Source: Helicobacter anatolicus
GTDB lineage: Bacteria; Campylobacterota; Campylobacteria; Campylobacterales; Helicobacteraceae
Length of the DNA: 64,000 nucleotides
Assembly (NCBI RefSeq): GCF_021300615.1
Contig: NZ_JAJTMY010000003.1
Span: forward strand, 186,001-250,000
Direction: 5' to 3'
Shown here: one piece after another, positions 1 to 8,695 of the stretch
Position numbering within the stretch: the stretch's first letter is position 1
How the letters are laid out: each line of letters begins with the position of its first letter
The notes under the pieces: generated by a model
The model's input: the letters and a program-made list of their open reading frames with translations, nothing else
Told to the model about the DNA's origin: nothing
Databases searched by the model: none
Translations under genes and position numbers: made by a program

Positions 1-959
1 ATATTTACTTGACTTGATATTAATTTTGAAAGCATCGTAATAGTACCAGCTTCTACAGCTATACTAATTAACATTCCCACACCACAAATCATTATTAAAG
101 TATTCCAAGGAATAAGGGCAATTACCTTTTTTTCATCACCTAATTTTAAAAATAATGCAATAGCAACAAAAATTATAGCAATCATTGCTATATCAATTTT
201 TTGATTAATAAATGTAATGGATTCTTGATAAGGAAAAATAATATGAAGTATGGGGGGAATCAAAATTATTAAAATCATTAAAAGCATTAAAAACAAAGTA
301 GTTTTTTGTTTTGTAGTAAATCCTTCAGGTTTTATTGCTATGTAATTTAAATTTTTATTTTTAAAACTTTTGATAACAAAAAAAGACAAAACTATGATAG
401 GCAAAATAAAAGTAACAGAAAAAACAATACTCGAACTAATAAAGGCCTCATCTGAAGCAATACCAGAATTTTCCATCAATCCTCGAAAAATGATTCCACT
501 TTGAGAGGTCATAAAATTAGCACCTCCCAATGCACCATAGTTAATCGCCATGGCTCCAGCAATTTTATTGAGATTTATTTTTTCACAAAGCAAAAAAGTA
601 ATCGGGGCCATAAATGCCAAAACACTATAAAATCCAGCACCTAATGCAGCAATAATTGCACTAACAATAAAAATAATATAAGGAAAAAGGTAGGGGTATT
701 TTGAAAATTTATAAATAAGAAACTCTGCTAATTTTTCAAGAGTTCCATTAACACTTGCAAAATTGTAAAATAACGAAACAGAAAAAATAACAAAAAATAT
801 AGATATTGGCCAAAAAGCAATAATTTTTTTGGGAGGCAAATCCATAAAAAAAGCACCAACAATATAAGCAAAGATCATTGCAAAAATTCCGATATTATAT
901 CTAGTGATATAACCAAGCATAATAGCTATAAAAATACAAGTAATAATTAGTAAAATCAT
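1..959 (-). CDS. MatC/SLC13-type dicarboxylate carrier, C-terminus cut by window edge
   Basis: The reading frame is open from an ATG at 959 to the left edge, giving about 319 residues. It is an integral membrane protein made of repeated hydrophobic helices. The N-terminus (MLGYITRYNIGIFAMIF, then a Gly-Ala-rich helix) resembles the MatC N-terminal domain of dicarboxylate carriers. A later segment, LGGANFMTSQSGIIF, has the small polar residues typical of the substrate and sodium hairpin in the SLC13/ion-transporter superfamily. The substrate is inferred to be a C4-dicarboxylate or another organic acid. An AAAGGA lies about 5 bases before the start. The gene stands alone upstream, 460 bases from the next gene. 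Family placement is fairly sure, substrate is not. Confidence 0.6.
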   Translation of the reverse strand, partial: MILLIITCIFIAIMLGYITRYNIGIFAMIFAYIVGAFFMDLPPKKIIAFWPISIFFVIFSVSLFYNFASVNGTLEKLAEFLIYKFSKYPYLFPYIIFIVSAIIAALGAGFYSVLAFMAPITFLLCEKINLNKIAGAMAINYGALGGANFMTSQSGIIFRGLMENSGIASDEAFISSSIVFSVTFILPIIVLSFFVIKSFKNKNLNYIAIKPEGFTTKQKTTLFLMLLMILIILIPPILHIIFPYQESITFINQKIDIAMIAIIFVAIALFLKLGDEKKVIALIPWNTLIMICGVGMLISIAVEAGTITMLSKLISSQVN

Positions 960-1419
960 TGTGATCCTTTGATGATTTTTGACTACAAAGAAATCTATAA
1001 AAATATATTGATTATGGTAACATTTTATTTAAAAAATAGACATTATTTTGTCTTATAGATAAAATAATTTTAAAAATAAGTAACTTTTAGTTTTGCCTTA
1101 GTTGGCTTCATTCTCTTTACTTTCTTTACATCCACTTTGAAATTATTCTTTTTTCTTAAAAAGCTAATTTGACTCTTGTTTTTTTATTTTCTTAACACAA
1201 ACTGCAATTTTGTTTAATATTTATATTTTTCAATTCTTTGATTACCACTAAAAATAGTATTGCTATTTATTGAAATATTGACAAGTTATATTCCAATCTT
1301 TCTTTAATAAAAATTTTTACTTATTTTTGCTTTTTCAAAATAATGAATGAAAATCAATAATCCTTATTGTAAATTCACTCATAAACTTTGAATTTTAATA
1401 ACGACATAAACACAATGAT
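960..1419. other. AT-rich spacer with no recognisable gene
   Basis: I read these 460 bases on both strands. They contain no open frame with a start and ribosome binding site, no tRNA-like fold and no strong inverted repeat. They lie downstream of the MeOPN-type operon and upstream of the MatC-like gene, so a terminator and a promoter should be here. None could be pinned down. Confidence 0.5.
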
Positions 1420-2283
1420 TTAATTTGGTTTTTTAGAAAAAAAGCCAAGGTTGTTTTTAAAGTCTCTATAAATATGAAAAATTGCACCATCTTTTTGCAA
1501 AGCCCTAATGCCAAAGGCCATAAAGTCTTTATTTTTAATATTTTCCTTATTATAAGGCAAAGGGGTTTTTTCTTCATAAGAGAGTACAAGTCCTCCGGAT
1601 TCCTCCAAAATAATCTGCCCAGCAGCACTATCCCACTCCTTTGTCCCCACAACACGCAAATAAAAATCTGCCTCACTAGTTGCCAAAGCACAAAATTTTA
1701 ATGCACTACCTAATTTTTTACATTCTAAATCATAATATTTTATAAAATTTTTCATTTTTTCAACACTATGATGGACAGAATCACAAGCTATGCCGCGAGT
1801 TCTTGAGAAATCTTGTGGGATTTTTATAAGAGAGTTATGCAAATCTTGTAGTGTCTTATCACGACATTGTGTAATTTTATAAGCTCCAAAACCCTGATAA
1901 GCAATATATGCCTCATCTAAAATTGGTGCATACACTACGCCTAAAGTGGAAGAATTATGAGAAATTAACGCGATATTGACACTAAATTGCCCATTTTGTG
2001 CCAAAAAATCTTTTGTTCCATCTAAAGGATCTACAAGCCAAAAAAAATCTAAATTTTTTCTTTTTTCATACTCCAACTCACTTTCTTCCGAACAAATAGG
2101 ATAGTTTGAAATTTTTTTCAATCCCTCTAAGATAACTTTATTTGCAGCTTTATCTGCTTGTGTGATTGGACTTAAATCCTCTTTGTACTCATAATCTTCA
2201 TTTCCATAATAAGGCAAAATTGCCCTACCTGCATCAATAGCAATCATTAAAACTTCAAATAATAAATCTTTTTTATTCTTCAT
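1420..2283 (-). CDS. CysQ-like 3',5'-bisphosphate nucleotidase in MeOPN cluster
   Basis: This is a 287-residue magnesium phosphatase of the inositol monophosphatase/CysQ family. The metal-site motifs are all present: SEES at about residues 65-68, DPLDGTKDF at 85-93, and WDSAAG near residue 215. CysQ enzymes remove the 3'-phosphate from adenosine 3',5'-bisphosphate left by sulfotransfer. Here it is the last gene of a phosphoramidate operon, and its start overlaps the end of the cytidylyltransferase gene. I therefore infer that it hydrolyses cytidine 3',5'-bisphosphate released when the phosphoramidoyl group is transferred. No sulfate-assimilation genes lie nearby. The ATG at 2283 is preferred over the TTG one codon upstream. 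Family is secure, substrate is inferred. Confidence 0.85.
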   Translation of the reverse strand: MKNKKDLLFEVLMIAIDAGRAILPYYGNEDYEYKEDLSPITQADKAANKVILEGLKKISNYPICSEESELEYEKRKNLDFFWLVDPLDGTKDFLAQNGQFSVNIALISHNSSTLGVVYAPILDEAYIAYQGFGAYKITQCRDKTLQDLHNSLIKIPQDFSRTRGIACDSVHHSVEKMKNFIKYYDLECKKLGSALKFCALATSEADFYLRVVGTKEWDSAAGQIILEESGGLVLSYEEKTPLPYNKENIKNKDFMAFGIRALQKDGAIFHIYRDFKNNLGFFSKKPN

Positions 2284-3028
2284 CAATATTTAAATCCTCT
2301 ATACTATCAATTTCACGCCACCCTCCATCAATAAAAATGGGTTCTATATTATCAAACCTATCAATAATTTGTTGCAAAAAGCTTGTCATATACATATTTG
2401 CAAAATCCTTACCATCATAGATTTTTTGCGAATCTAGCATTGTATAAAATTCCATAAAAACTGGTAAAAACTGATGCGAGATTTTAAAAAGCCCCATATA
2501 TTGTCCTTCAATCTCCTCATAACTTTTTGGTTTCTTTCCAATTTCTTTAATCTTTCCTTGCATAATTTTTAATGTCTCAGCATCATCTAAGGGATTTGCA
2601 AATCTTTTTTCCCAAAGCAATCTCCACTTTGTATTAATACCTACACCAACATCTCCTTTATACTCCATCATTTTAAATAAAACTTTTTTTGTAAAAATAA
2701 TATCTGCATAGCTAATTAACACATCTTGAGAATCTCTAATGCATTGCTCTAAAAATTCTTTTGCACAAAATAGAGTGCTGACCATATTTGTAGAATCAAA
2801 ATTCTTATTTTCATAAAAACAATCAATTCTTCCTTGTGTGAATTCTTGCAATACTTCAAATTTATATCCCCCCACTAAGGCAATCTTATCCACCTCTAAA
2901 GATTGAAAAACTTCTAATAAATAATCAATTAAAGCTTTATTTTTATACATTACCATACATTTTGGCACATCTCTAGTAAGTGGCATCAAACGCTTTCCCA
3001 TTCCAGCTGCAAGTATCAAAACACGCAT
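2273..3028 (-). CDS. CTP:phosphoglutamine cytidylyltransferase-like (Cj1416 type)
   Basis: This 251-residue protein is a sugar-nucleotidyltransferase-fold enzyme. The nucleotide-binding signature LAAGMGKRLMPLT is at residues 6-18, followed by the conserved PK at 22-23. In C. jejuni the orthologue (Cj1416) joins CTP to L-glutamine phosphate to give gamma-glutamyl-CDP-amidate, the second step of O-methyl phosphoramidate synthesis. The assignment rests on the fold plus its position directly after a class I amidotransferase and a PPDK-like kinase, in the same order as in C. jejuni. It overlaps the upstream gene by 13 bases and the downstream CysQ-like gene by 11, so translation is probably coupled. 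Without context it could be called a LicC-like phosphocholine cytidylyltransferase. Confidence 0.85.
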   Translation of the reverse strand: MRVLILAAGMGKRLMPLTRDVPKCMVMYKNKALIDYLLEVFQSLEVDKIALVGGYKFEVLQEFTQGRIDCFYENKNFDSTNMVSTLFCAKEFLEQCIRDSQDVLISYADIIFTKKVLFKMMEYKGDVGVGINTKWRLLWEKRFANPLDDAETLKIMQGKIKEIGKKPKSYEEIEGQYMGLFKISHQFLPVFMEFYTMLDSQKIYDGKDFANMYMTSFLQQIIDRFDNIEPIFIDGGWREIDSIEDLNIDEE

Positions 3029-3645
3029 TTTTTTTCCTTAAAATTTTCTATAAACATTTTCCACATTTTTTGCGAAGGAATGCTTAAATTCTCTTCACGC
3101 TCCAAATGCCACATAATTCCATAAATAGGTTTATTTTTATGTTTAAATGCCTCAATACTCCCATCTATCGCAATCCCTAATACTTCAAAATCCTCACAAA
3201 GCCCAGAAATTCCATAATTATGGTAGGAATTTACTTTATAATTTTGCGATTGAAAAGAAATAAGATGGGGCGTTGTGTGCTGCATAATAGGAGTAATTTT
3301 TGCACAAAAAAATTCTGCAATCATCTGCGCCCCCCTACACACACCAAGCACAGGAATATGATTTTGTAAACAAAGTTTTAAAATATTTTTTTCATAAGCA
3401 TCACGAAATAATGAAAGTTTATTAGGATTTAGAGAGTTTAAATCATTACCACCACTTAAAATTACCCCGCTAAGATAAGGGATATAATCTTTGAAATCTA
3501 TTTTACTACTAAGTGCTAGAGGCAAAAAATCTTCTGAAATTTTTTCACAAAAAAATGTCCCCCAATCTAGTGCTAATGCTTCTCTAATTTCTGAATATTG
3601 TATATGCTCTATTAAGCGTTGCGTAATTCCAATAAACTTTTTCAT
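3016..3645 (-). CDS. Gamma-glutamyl-CDP-amidate hydrolase-like class I amidotransferase (Cj1417 type)
   Basis: The 209-residue protein has the class I glutamine amidotransferase / PuuD peptidase C26 fold. The nucleophile elbow GVCRGAQ puts the catalytic cysteine at residue 103, and the His-Glu pair is in WHLERE, about residues 180 and 182. In C. jejuni the orthologue (Cj1417) hydrolyses gamma-glutamyl-CDP-amidate to glutamate and cytidine diphosphoramidate, the activated phosphoramidate. The start forms an ATGA overlap with the stop of the upstream kinase gene, which supports both the start choice and a shared operon. A generic annotation would be gamma-glutamyl-gamma-aminobutyrate hydrolase; the neighbours argue against that role. 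Confidence 0.87.
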   Translation of the reverse strand: MKKFIGITQRLIEHIQYSEIREALALDWGTFFCEKISEDFLPLALSSKIDFKDYIPYLSGVILSGGNDLNSLNPNKLSLFRDAYEKNILKLCLQNHIPVLGVCRGAQMIAEFFCAKITPIMQHTTPHLISFQSQNYKVNSYHNYGISGLCEDFEVLGIAIDGSIEAFKHKNKPIYGIMWHLEREENLSIPSQKMWKMFIENFKEKKCVF

Positions 3646-5969
3646 AGATAAAAAATCTGCTCACTTTCGCAATCAATACGCAAATTTTTTGCCTGTGAAC
3701 ATTTTGCAAAAATCTCCTCTCCTACACCAATAACAGCAGGAATTCCAAGCTCTGAAGCGCGAATAGCCATATGAGAGTTTGCACCTCCATAACAAGTAAT
3801 AAATCCTGCAATTTGCTTAGAAAATAAATAGTCATATCCTGGATCTGCCGCATAAATTAAGACAATCTTTCCCATAAGTTGATCGTCTTTTTCTGATGCT
3901 ACATGAGCACACACCACTTTTTGAGTAATAAAATTTGGCAAGATTCTAGAAGAGGTAAAGCCCATAATATCCTCTTCTTTGCAAAGAAGAGGAGGAAGTT
4001 TAATAGCCTGTGTGCAAAGATATTCTTTTTGATTTTGCATAATCTCTTCTAATAATCGCTTTCGTGGTTCCTCTGCATAAAGTGATGCATATAAATCTAG
4101 AATTGTTTTAATATTACTATGTGCCATTTCTTCTTTACTAATGTGATAATAATCGCCTAATTCTGCAATCAAGCTAATAGCCCTAGAAAGAAGCTTGCTA
4201 AATTCAAATTTTGCTAGCTCCCTGCCTTCAATTGCAGTTTTTAAAAATATAAAAAATTCTTGAGCATTGATTTTTAATCCTTGTTTTTGCAACATCTTTT
4301 CTAATTCTTGCATTCTTTGACTATCTAGAAAAAAACTCTCGTTTTGTTGAGTTTTCTGCCCTGTTTGAAAATCAAAATAAGAATCAAAATCTTCATCATA
4401 ACGCGGCGAGAGAATATTATAAGTCCCTGCTCTAAGATGCCCATATTTTTTAAGAAATTCTTCTTTATTGTGTTTTGTGAGATTTGATACATCTTGGCTA
4501 AGTTGTTTTGCTTTTGTATTGAGTGTATTTAAAAAACAAAGGCGTTCTTCTGCTTGCAAAAATCCATTTTCTACCAAAGAATTTAAAAATTGCATTGCTA
4601 CAAATCCCGCTCTAGCCACACCTGCAAAAGGTAAAGTGCCATAACGCTTACAATTTTCTATTAGCCAATAAATCTTATCAATCAAAGAAATATTAGCCTG
4701 CATAATATTTTGATAAATTCCTTCTAATAAAGTAACTTTTTGCAAATCTTTATGATACAACCCATCTTTTGGATGGATAATATTATTTGTCACTTCAAGC
4801 AAAGAATGCTTAATTTCTGTAATTTCTTGCTGTGAAAATCCATGCTTAAGTAATTTTTCTAAACGCATGTCCAAACTAAAATCATAACAAGAAAACACAA
4901 TATCAAACTCAATTTTATCGTGTAAATAAGGCTGGTTAATTAAAGAATCTATATAAAACTCTACAAGCTTTGTAGCAGTTTTTTCCTGAATAGATTGAGG
5001 AATAAAAGAATTAAAAGATAATCGCACATCAATATAAGGAATCCCACAAAAAGAATGCATCAAAGGATGAGAACGCAATTTTCGATACCCATAATTATCC
5101 CTTTGATATGCCCAAATATTATCTGTAATAATTTCTTTATAAAGACTAAGAGCCAAACGCTTTGGTCTAAGGCCAATAATTTCAGCTGGATTCCAATCTG
5201 GCATTACACCAAATAGCGTTTTTGATCCTAGCACATCACTATGGCAAAATTGCAATTTTTTGAAACGCCTTTGCAATCTTGTAAGAATATCCAAAGAAAT
5301 ATGATTTGAAAAATCCTTTTTATTTATCATAACAAGTGGTCTTACTTGCAATAAATACAACTCTTCCTTATTTCCATTTTTTGCATAAGCAAACTCAATA
5401 TCCAATGCCTTATGTGAAAAAAGATTTTCTAATTCTAGAATCAATAAAATGATTTGTTTTAAATATAAATCTTGAGGTAAGGGTGCGTCTCTAAAATGTG
5501 TATAGCTCATAAATTGCGCACTACTACCATCTGTAATAGCACTATTAGATCCGCTCTCATCATACTGGATAGAAAAATATGGGGCAAAATTATCCTTATC
5601 AACACTAAAAGCCACTCCACATTTTGTGATATTTTCCAACATTGGCTGGATTAAAATCTCATCACATTCTTGTAAAGTTTTTGCCACCTCTTGTAATGCG
5701 TTTTGCAATTCTAAAATATTGCTACTATCGATATTTCCAAGACTCAAAAAAGCTCCCGCATTTGAATTTTCCTTAGAATCTTCTGCATGCGAAGAGCTAC
5801 GAATAATAAGTTTTTTACCAAAAAACTCTTTTTGAATTTCTTTAACAATCTCTGCTTGATTTTTTAAATCAGCTTGTATGATTTTTAAAGGCAAAATTTT
5901 TGCATTTTCAATAATCCCTAGGAGATTCTCTAAATTCCTTGCCTTAGTTTTAAAATTCAATTTTTTCAT
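3642..5969 (-). CDS. L-glutamine kinase-like PEP-utilising enzyme (Cj1418 type)
   Basis: This 775-residue protein has the layout of the PEP-synthase/PPDK family. An N-terminal ATP-grasp part carries RSSSHAEDS at about residues 57-65. A C-terminal swivelling domain carries the phosphorylatable histidine in GGANSHMAI, near residue 733. The C-terminal PEP/pyruvate barrel of true PPDK is absent. In C. jejuni the orthologue (Cj1418) uses ATP to phosphorylate the amide nitrogen of L-glutamine, making the P-N bond of MeOPN. The ATG at 5969 is chosen because it overlaps the upstream stop as ATGA. An ATG eight codons earlier exists but lies inside the upstream gene. Confidence 0.87.
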   Translation of the reverse strand: MKKLNFKTKARNLENLLGIIENAKILPLKIIQADLKNQAEIVKEIQKEFFGKKLIIRSSSHAEDSKENSNAGAFLSLGNIDSSNILELQNALQEVAKTLQECDEILIQPMLENITKCGVAFSVDKDNFAPYFSIQYDESGSNSAITDGSSAQFMSYTHFRDAPLPQDLYLKQIILLILELENLFSHKALDIEFAYAKNGNKEELYLLQVRPLVMINKKDFSNHISLDILTRLQRRFKKLQFCHSDVLGSKTLFGVMPDWNPAEIIGLRPKRLALSLYKEIITDNIWAYQRDNYGYRKLRSHPLMHSFCGIPYIDVRLSFNSFIPQSIQEKTATKLVEFYIDSLINQPYLHDKIEFDIVFSCYDFSLDMRLEKLLKHGFSQQEITEIKHSLLEVTNNIIHPKDGLYHKDLQKVTLLEGIYQNIMQANISLIDKIYWLIENCKRYGTLPFAGVARAGFVAMQFLNSLVENGFLQAEERLCFLNTLNTKAKQLSQDVSNLTKHNKEEFLKKYGHLRAGTYNILSPRYDEDFDSYFDFQTGQKTQQNESFFLDSQRMQELEKMLQKQGLKINAQEFFIFLKTAIEGRELAKFEFSKLLSRAISLIAELGDYYHISKEEMAHSNIKTILDLYASLYAEEPRKRLLEEIMQNQKEYLCTQAIKLPPLLCKEEDIMGFTSSRILPNFITQKVVCAHVASEKDDQLMGKIVLIYAADPGYDYLFSKQIAGFITCYGGANSHMAIRASELGIPAVIGVGEEIFAKCSQAKNLRIDCESEQIFYL

Positions 5970-6745
5970 TTTTTTACTTTTTTTGCGCTCCAAGATCTTG
6001 TTGTATATTTAATATCAAACGCGCTAGGTAATTGATGTCTCATTTGATAAGTAATCTTTTCAAACAACTCTGCACCCTCTTGTGTTTCCAAATCCCAATA
6101 CGGATTTTTTACACTTTTCCATGCCAAAATATAATTTTCTATACTTTGATGAAAATAAAAATCTTGTTCAATATATAAAATCTCATCGAATAAATCTTTA
6201 TGTTCTTCAATAACACCACGCTGTTCTTCGCGTCGCACCCCACGAGTATAATTTGGAACAAGCGACATAATAATATTTTCTGCAATTTCTTGAATAGGGT
6301 CTTGCAAATCCCTGTGATTCCACATACAAGAAAACACGCCCCCATCTTTTAAAATACGATGTGTTTCTTTGAGTGCCAAACTTCTATCCATCACATTAAA
6401 ACTACTACCAAAACTCACCCAATCAAAAGTTTGAGATTGCAAAGTTGTCTCTATCCCTGTTGCACGCACCCATTGAATATCTTGCCCTTTTGTTCTTTCT
6501 ATACCAATTTCTCTCATCGCATCATTTGGCTCGACACTCACAACACTGCAAGAATTTTCCAAAAGCATGATACTCAAATTTCCGGTTCCAGCACCAATAT
6601 CAGCAACCTTTAAGCGCCCTCCCCCTGCTAGTGTTTTTGCATAATCACATAACATTTTAATCACATTTGGTGCATAATTTGGTCGGTATTCATAAAATTT
6701 TGCATGTTTTGTATAATCCCACTTTTGCTCTACGATTTTTTCCAT
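5966..6745 (-). CDS. SAM-dependent methyltransferase (Cj1419/Cj1420-like)
   Basis: This 259-residue class I methyltransferase has the SAM-binding motif I as ADIGAGTGN at about residues 48-56 and a post-motif acidic residue in VVSVEPN. It belongs to the methyltransferase type 11/25 group and is a paralogue of the next gene upstream, with the same length and shared N-terminal pattern (tyrosine, RPxYAPN/S, gly-rich motif). In C. jejuni two methyltransferases occupy this place and are the candidates for making the O-methyl group of MeOPN. Its AGGAG ribosome site lies within the last codons of the upstream paralogue. Which of the two methylates the phosphoramidate cannot be told from sequence. Confidence 0.82.
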   Translation of the reverse strand: MEKIVEQKWDYTKHAKFYEYRPNYAPNVIKMLCDYAKTLAGGGRLKVADIGAGTGNLSIMLLENSCSVVSVEPNDAMREIGIERTKGQDIQWVRATGIETTLQSQTFDWVSFGSSFNVMDRSLALKETHRILKDGGVFSCMWNHRDLQDPIQEIAENIIMSLVPNYTRGVRREEQRGVIEEHKDLFDEILYIEQDFYFHQSIENYILAWKSVKNPYWDLETQEGAELFEKITYQMRHQLPSAFDIKYTTRSWSAKKVKK

Positions 6746-6748
6746 TTT

Positions 6749-7528
6749 TTAACTCCTTGATTTATTATTTTTTACGCTCCAAGCACGAATTTTGTAGGGC
6801 ACCTCAATAATTTTTAAATGCGAGACTTTAGTTTCTATCATCGATAAAATCTTTTTCCATCTTTCTTCTCCCGCTTGTGCTTGAATATCATTTACAGAAT
6901 GCCATGCCCCCATATATCTTTCTTTATCCATTATTTCTATATAATCGCATTCCATAAAAAAGCAATCTCTAAAATCCCCTGTAGATACCAAAATATCTTC
7001 CCATTTTTTCACATTTTGTGTGCCACTGCTTACACGATTAAGTTCTGGTAAAATTGCCTTTATTTCTTGCTCAATCTCATCAAACAAAGATCCTTTTTCT
7101 ATATTTCTTGGATTCCAAATTGCTGTGAAATACCCATCAGGTTTTAAGATTCTTGAAAATTCTGGTAAAGATTTTTTGGGATCTGTCCAATGAAAAGAAC
7201 TTGCCATCATTGCCCAATCTGCAAAATTATCCTCTACTCCTGTGCGTTCACCACTTCCTTCTTGCCATTTTACATTGGAATTTTTTACAGCTTTTTGTCC
7301 TTCTAAGCGCATATTTAAATTTGGCTCCACTGCCACAATATTCATACCAAAATTTGCAAGTAGCTGTGTCATCTTTCCTGTACCAGCACCCACTTCAACA
7401 ACATTTAATGCTTGTAAATTTTTATGATTCTCATTCACACAACACAATAATTTTTCTAATAAATTTGTGCTATAAGCGGGTCTATTATGATAGTATTGCG
7501 CCACTTTTGTAAAATCGCCTTGTTTCAT
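6749..7528 (-). CDS. SAM-dependent methyltransferase (Cj1419/Cj1420-like), paralogue
   Basis: A 259-residue class I methyltransferase with motif I VEVGAGTGK at about residues 44-52, the acidic loop AVEPN, and a SSFHWTDP motif typical of the YcgJ/Tam-like type 11 family. It is homologous to the downstream gene but clearly diverged, so the two probably do different steps or act on different substrates. Its ATG overlaps the in-frame stop of the phase-variable transferase as TAATG and has its own AGGAA site. It may therefore still be translated when the upstream transferase is switched off, although coupling could lower its level. Confidence 0.82.
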   Translation of the reverse strand: MKQGDFTKVAQYYHNRPAYSTNLLEKLLCCVNENHKNLQALNVVEVGAGTGKMTQLLANFGMNIVAVEPNLNMRLEGQKAVKNSNVKWQEGSGERTGVEDNFADWAMMASSFHWTDPKKSLPEFSRILKPDGYFTAIWNPRNIEKGSLFDEIEQEIKAILPELNRVSSGTQNVKKWEDILVSTGDFRDCFFMECDYIEIMDKERYMGAWHSVNDIQAQAGEERWKKILSMIETKVSHLKIIEVPYKIRAWSVKNNKSRS

Positions 7529-8695
7529 TATATTCCTTTCATAGTAAGTTGAAATTTTTCTAAAAATTTTTGTGTAAAAATGAAGGATTCTAAGATTTCT
7601 TTTTGATCTTTAAGGCATTCTAGCTCTTGAAAAATTTTTAGAGCAAGTTTTTTAGAAAACTCATAGTTTTGTGGTTTTGTTAGAATCTCTAGTATTTCAT
7701 TTTCATCCATCATATAGCCTTTATGCCGCTTTAAAACAAACATAATTTCTTCTATGATTTGTTGCATTTTTTCTTCTACGCAAAGAGGTACCCCCCCCCC
7801 CCGCGTGATTATAATCTTGATTATTACTTGGCTTTTCTGTAAGACTTGCAAGATAAAGAGGATAATCTTCATAACCTTGAATTTTAATATCTTTAATCTT
7901 TGTAATATGCCAATCACGATGCTTTAAAAGATGTTTTTTTGAAATATACATATCAAACTCACAATGTCTTTTTTCCCTGCCACTCAAAAATAAACCAAAG
8001 CTCTTACCTTCTACTTCAAAAATATATGGAAATGCTCTAGGAAATGCTGTACCTTTTAAAACAGATTCTTCAATTTTCATAGGAGAATAATTAAGACGAT
8101 TTGCAAAATCATTAAGTGTATTTTGCAGATTTTTTTGATTAATAGAATCTTGAGTAAGATAAGTAATATCTGTAGCAAGATGCTTAATGCTATTTTGCAA
8201 AGAAGTGAAATAAAACATTACATGAGAAAATTTTTTAATTGCTTCAATTAGAAGCTTCTCTCTATCTTCTTGCATATTAATGTTTGAAATTTGCAAAAGC
8301 AAATCCACATTAAAACAAGACTTAATAATACTAATAGGATCTCTTATAATTTGATAAACAGGGACTTTTTTCTTCAATGTTTTTAAAGTGCGATGATAAA
8401 ACTTTTCATCAGATGCTTTTTCAATCACTATTCCATCAAAATCTTCAAAAAATATAAAAGGAAAAAGCATTTCATAAGCAAAAATTTCTCTAGGCTTTGC
8501 CCCCATTTTGTCCAAATATGCCATTACTGCTTGCATTCCCATACCATGCCCACCAAGCAAGATATAACGATAAGATTTTTTACAAGGAAATAAATTTGTA
8601 TAGCTCAAAGCCTTGCGGGTAAAAGCACAATCAGATAGCGCCTTATGCCAATTGCGACCAAATTTTTTTCGTAAATATTTTTTTAGAATCTTCAT
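7528..8695 (-). CDS. Phase-variable MeOPN transferase-like gene B, frame broken at poly-G (OFF)
   Basis: As read, the frame from 8695 runs through a G12 tract and stops at 7721. Removing one G joins it to the second frame (7528 to the tract), giving 388 residues, the same as its twin. N-terminal half: a Gly-rich loop in YRYILLGGHGMGMQ, then QIIRDPISIIKSC, which resembles the 3'-phosphate-binding motif of sulfotransferases. The C-terminal part after the tract is helical (EEKMQQII...). Order and neighbours match Cj1421/Cj1422 of C. jejuni, which attach MeOPN to capsule sugars. The ATG at 8695 overlaps the twin's in-frame stop as ATGA; an earlier in-frame ATG at 8785 lies inside the twin. The acceptor sugar is unknown. 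Confidence 0.8.
7791..7802. repeat. C12/G12 homopolymer, phase-variation switch of transferase B
   Basis: There are twelve consecutive C on the plus strand, read as G12 within the coding strand. Counting codons on each side, 11 or 14 G would give the full-length 388-residue protein, while 12 gives an altered tail ending at 7721. Poly-G tracts of this length slip readily in Campylobacter and Helicobacter. Confidence 0.9.
7820..7878. repeat. 59-bp exact repeat shared by the two transferase genes (copy B)
   Basis: This segment is identical to 8981-9039. It lies just before the poly-G tract in coding direction and encodes EDYPLYLASLTEKPSNN. Confidence 0.9.
7997..8220. repeat. 224-bp exact repeat shared by the two transferase genes (copy B)
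   Basis: By eye, this block is base-for-base identical to 9158-9381. The first mismatch on the right is C versus A. It encodes the central part of the protein, from FYFTSLQNSIKHLATD to EVEGKSF. The flanking coding regions are much less alike, a pattern expected from gene conversion. Confidence 0.9.

Noticed and set aside
3016-3645. PuuD putrescine-degradation hydrolase
   Set aside because: The fold matches, but no puu genes are present and the gene is embedded between the glutamine kinase and cytidylyltransferase.
7153-7512. Plus-strand 119-codon frame opposite the methyltransferase
   Set aside because: It mirrors the codons of a well-supported gene on the other strand and resembles no protein.
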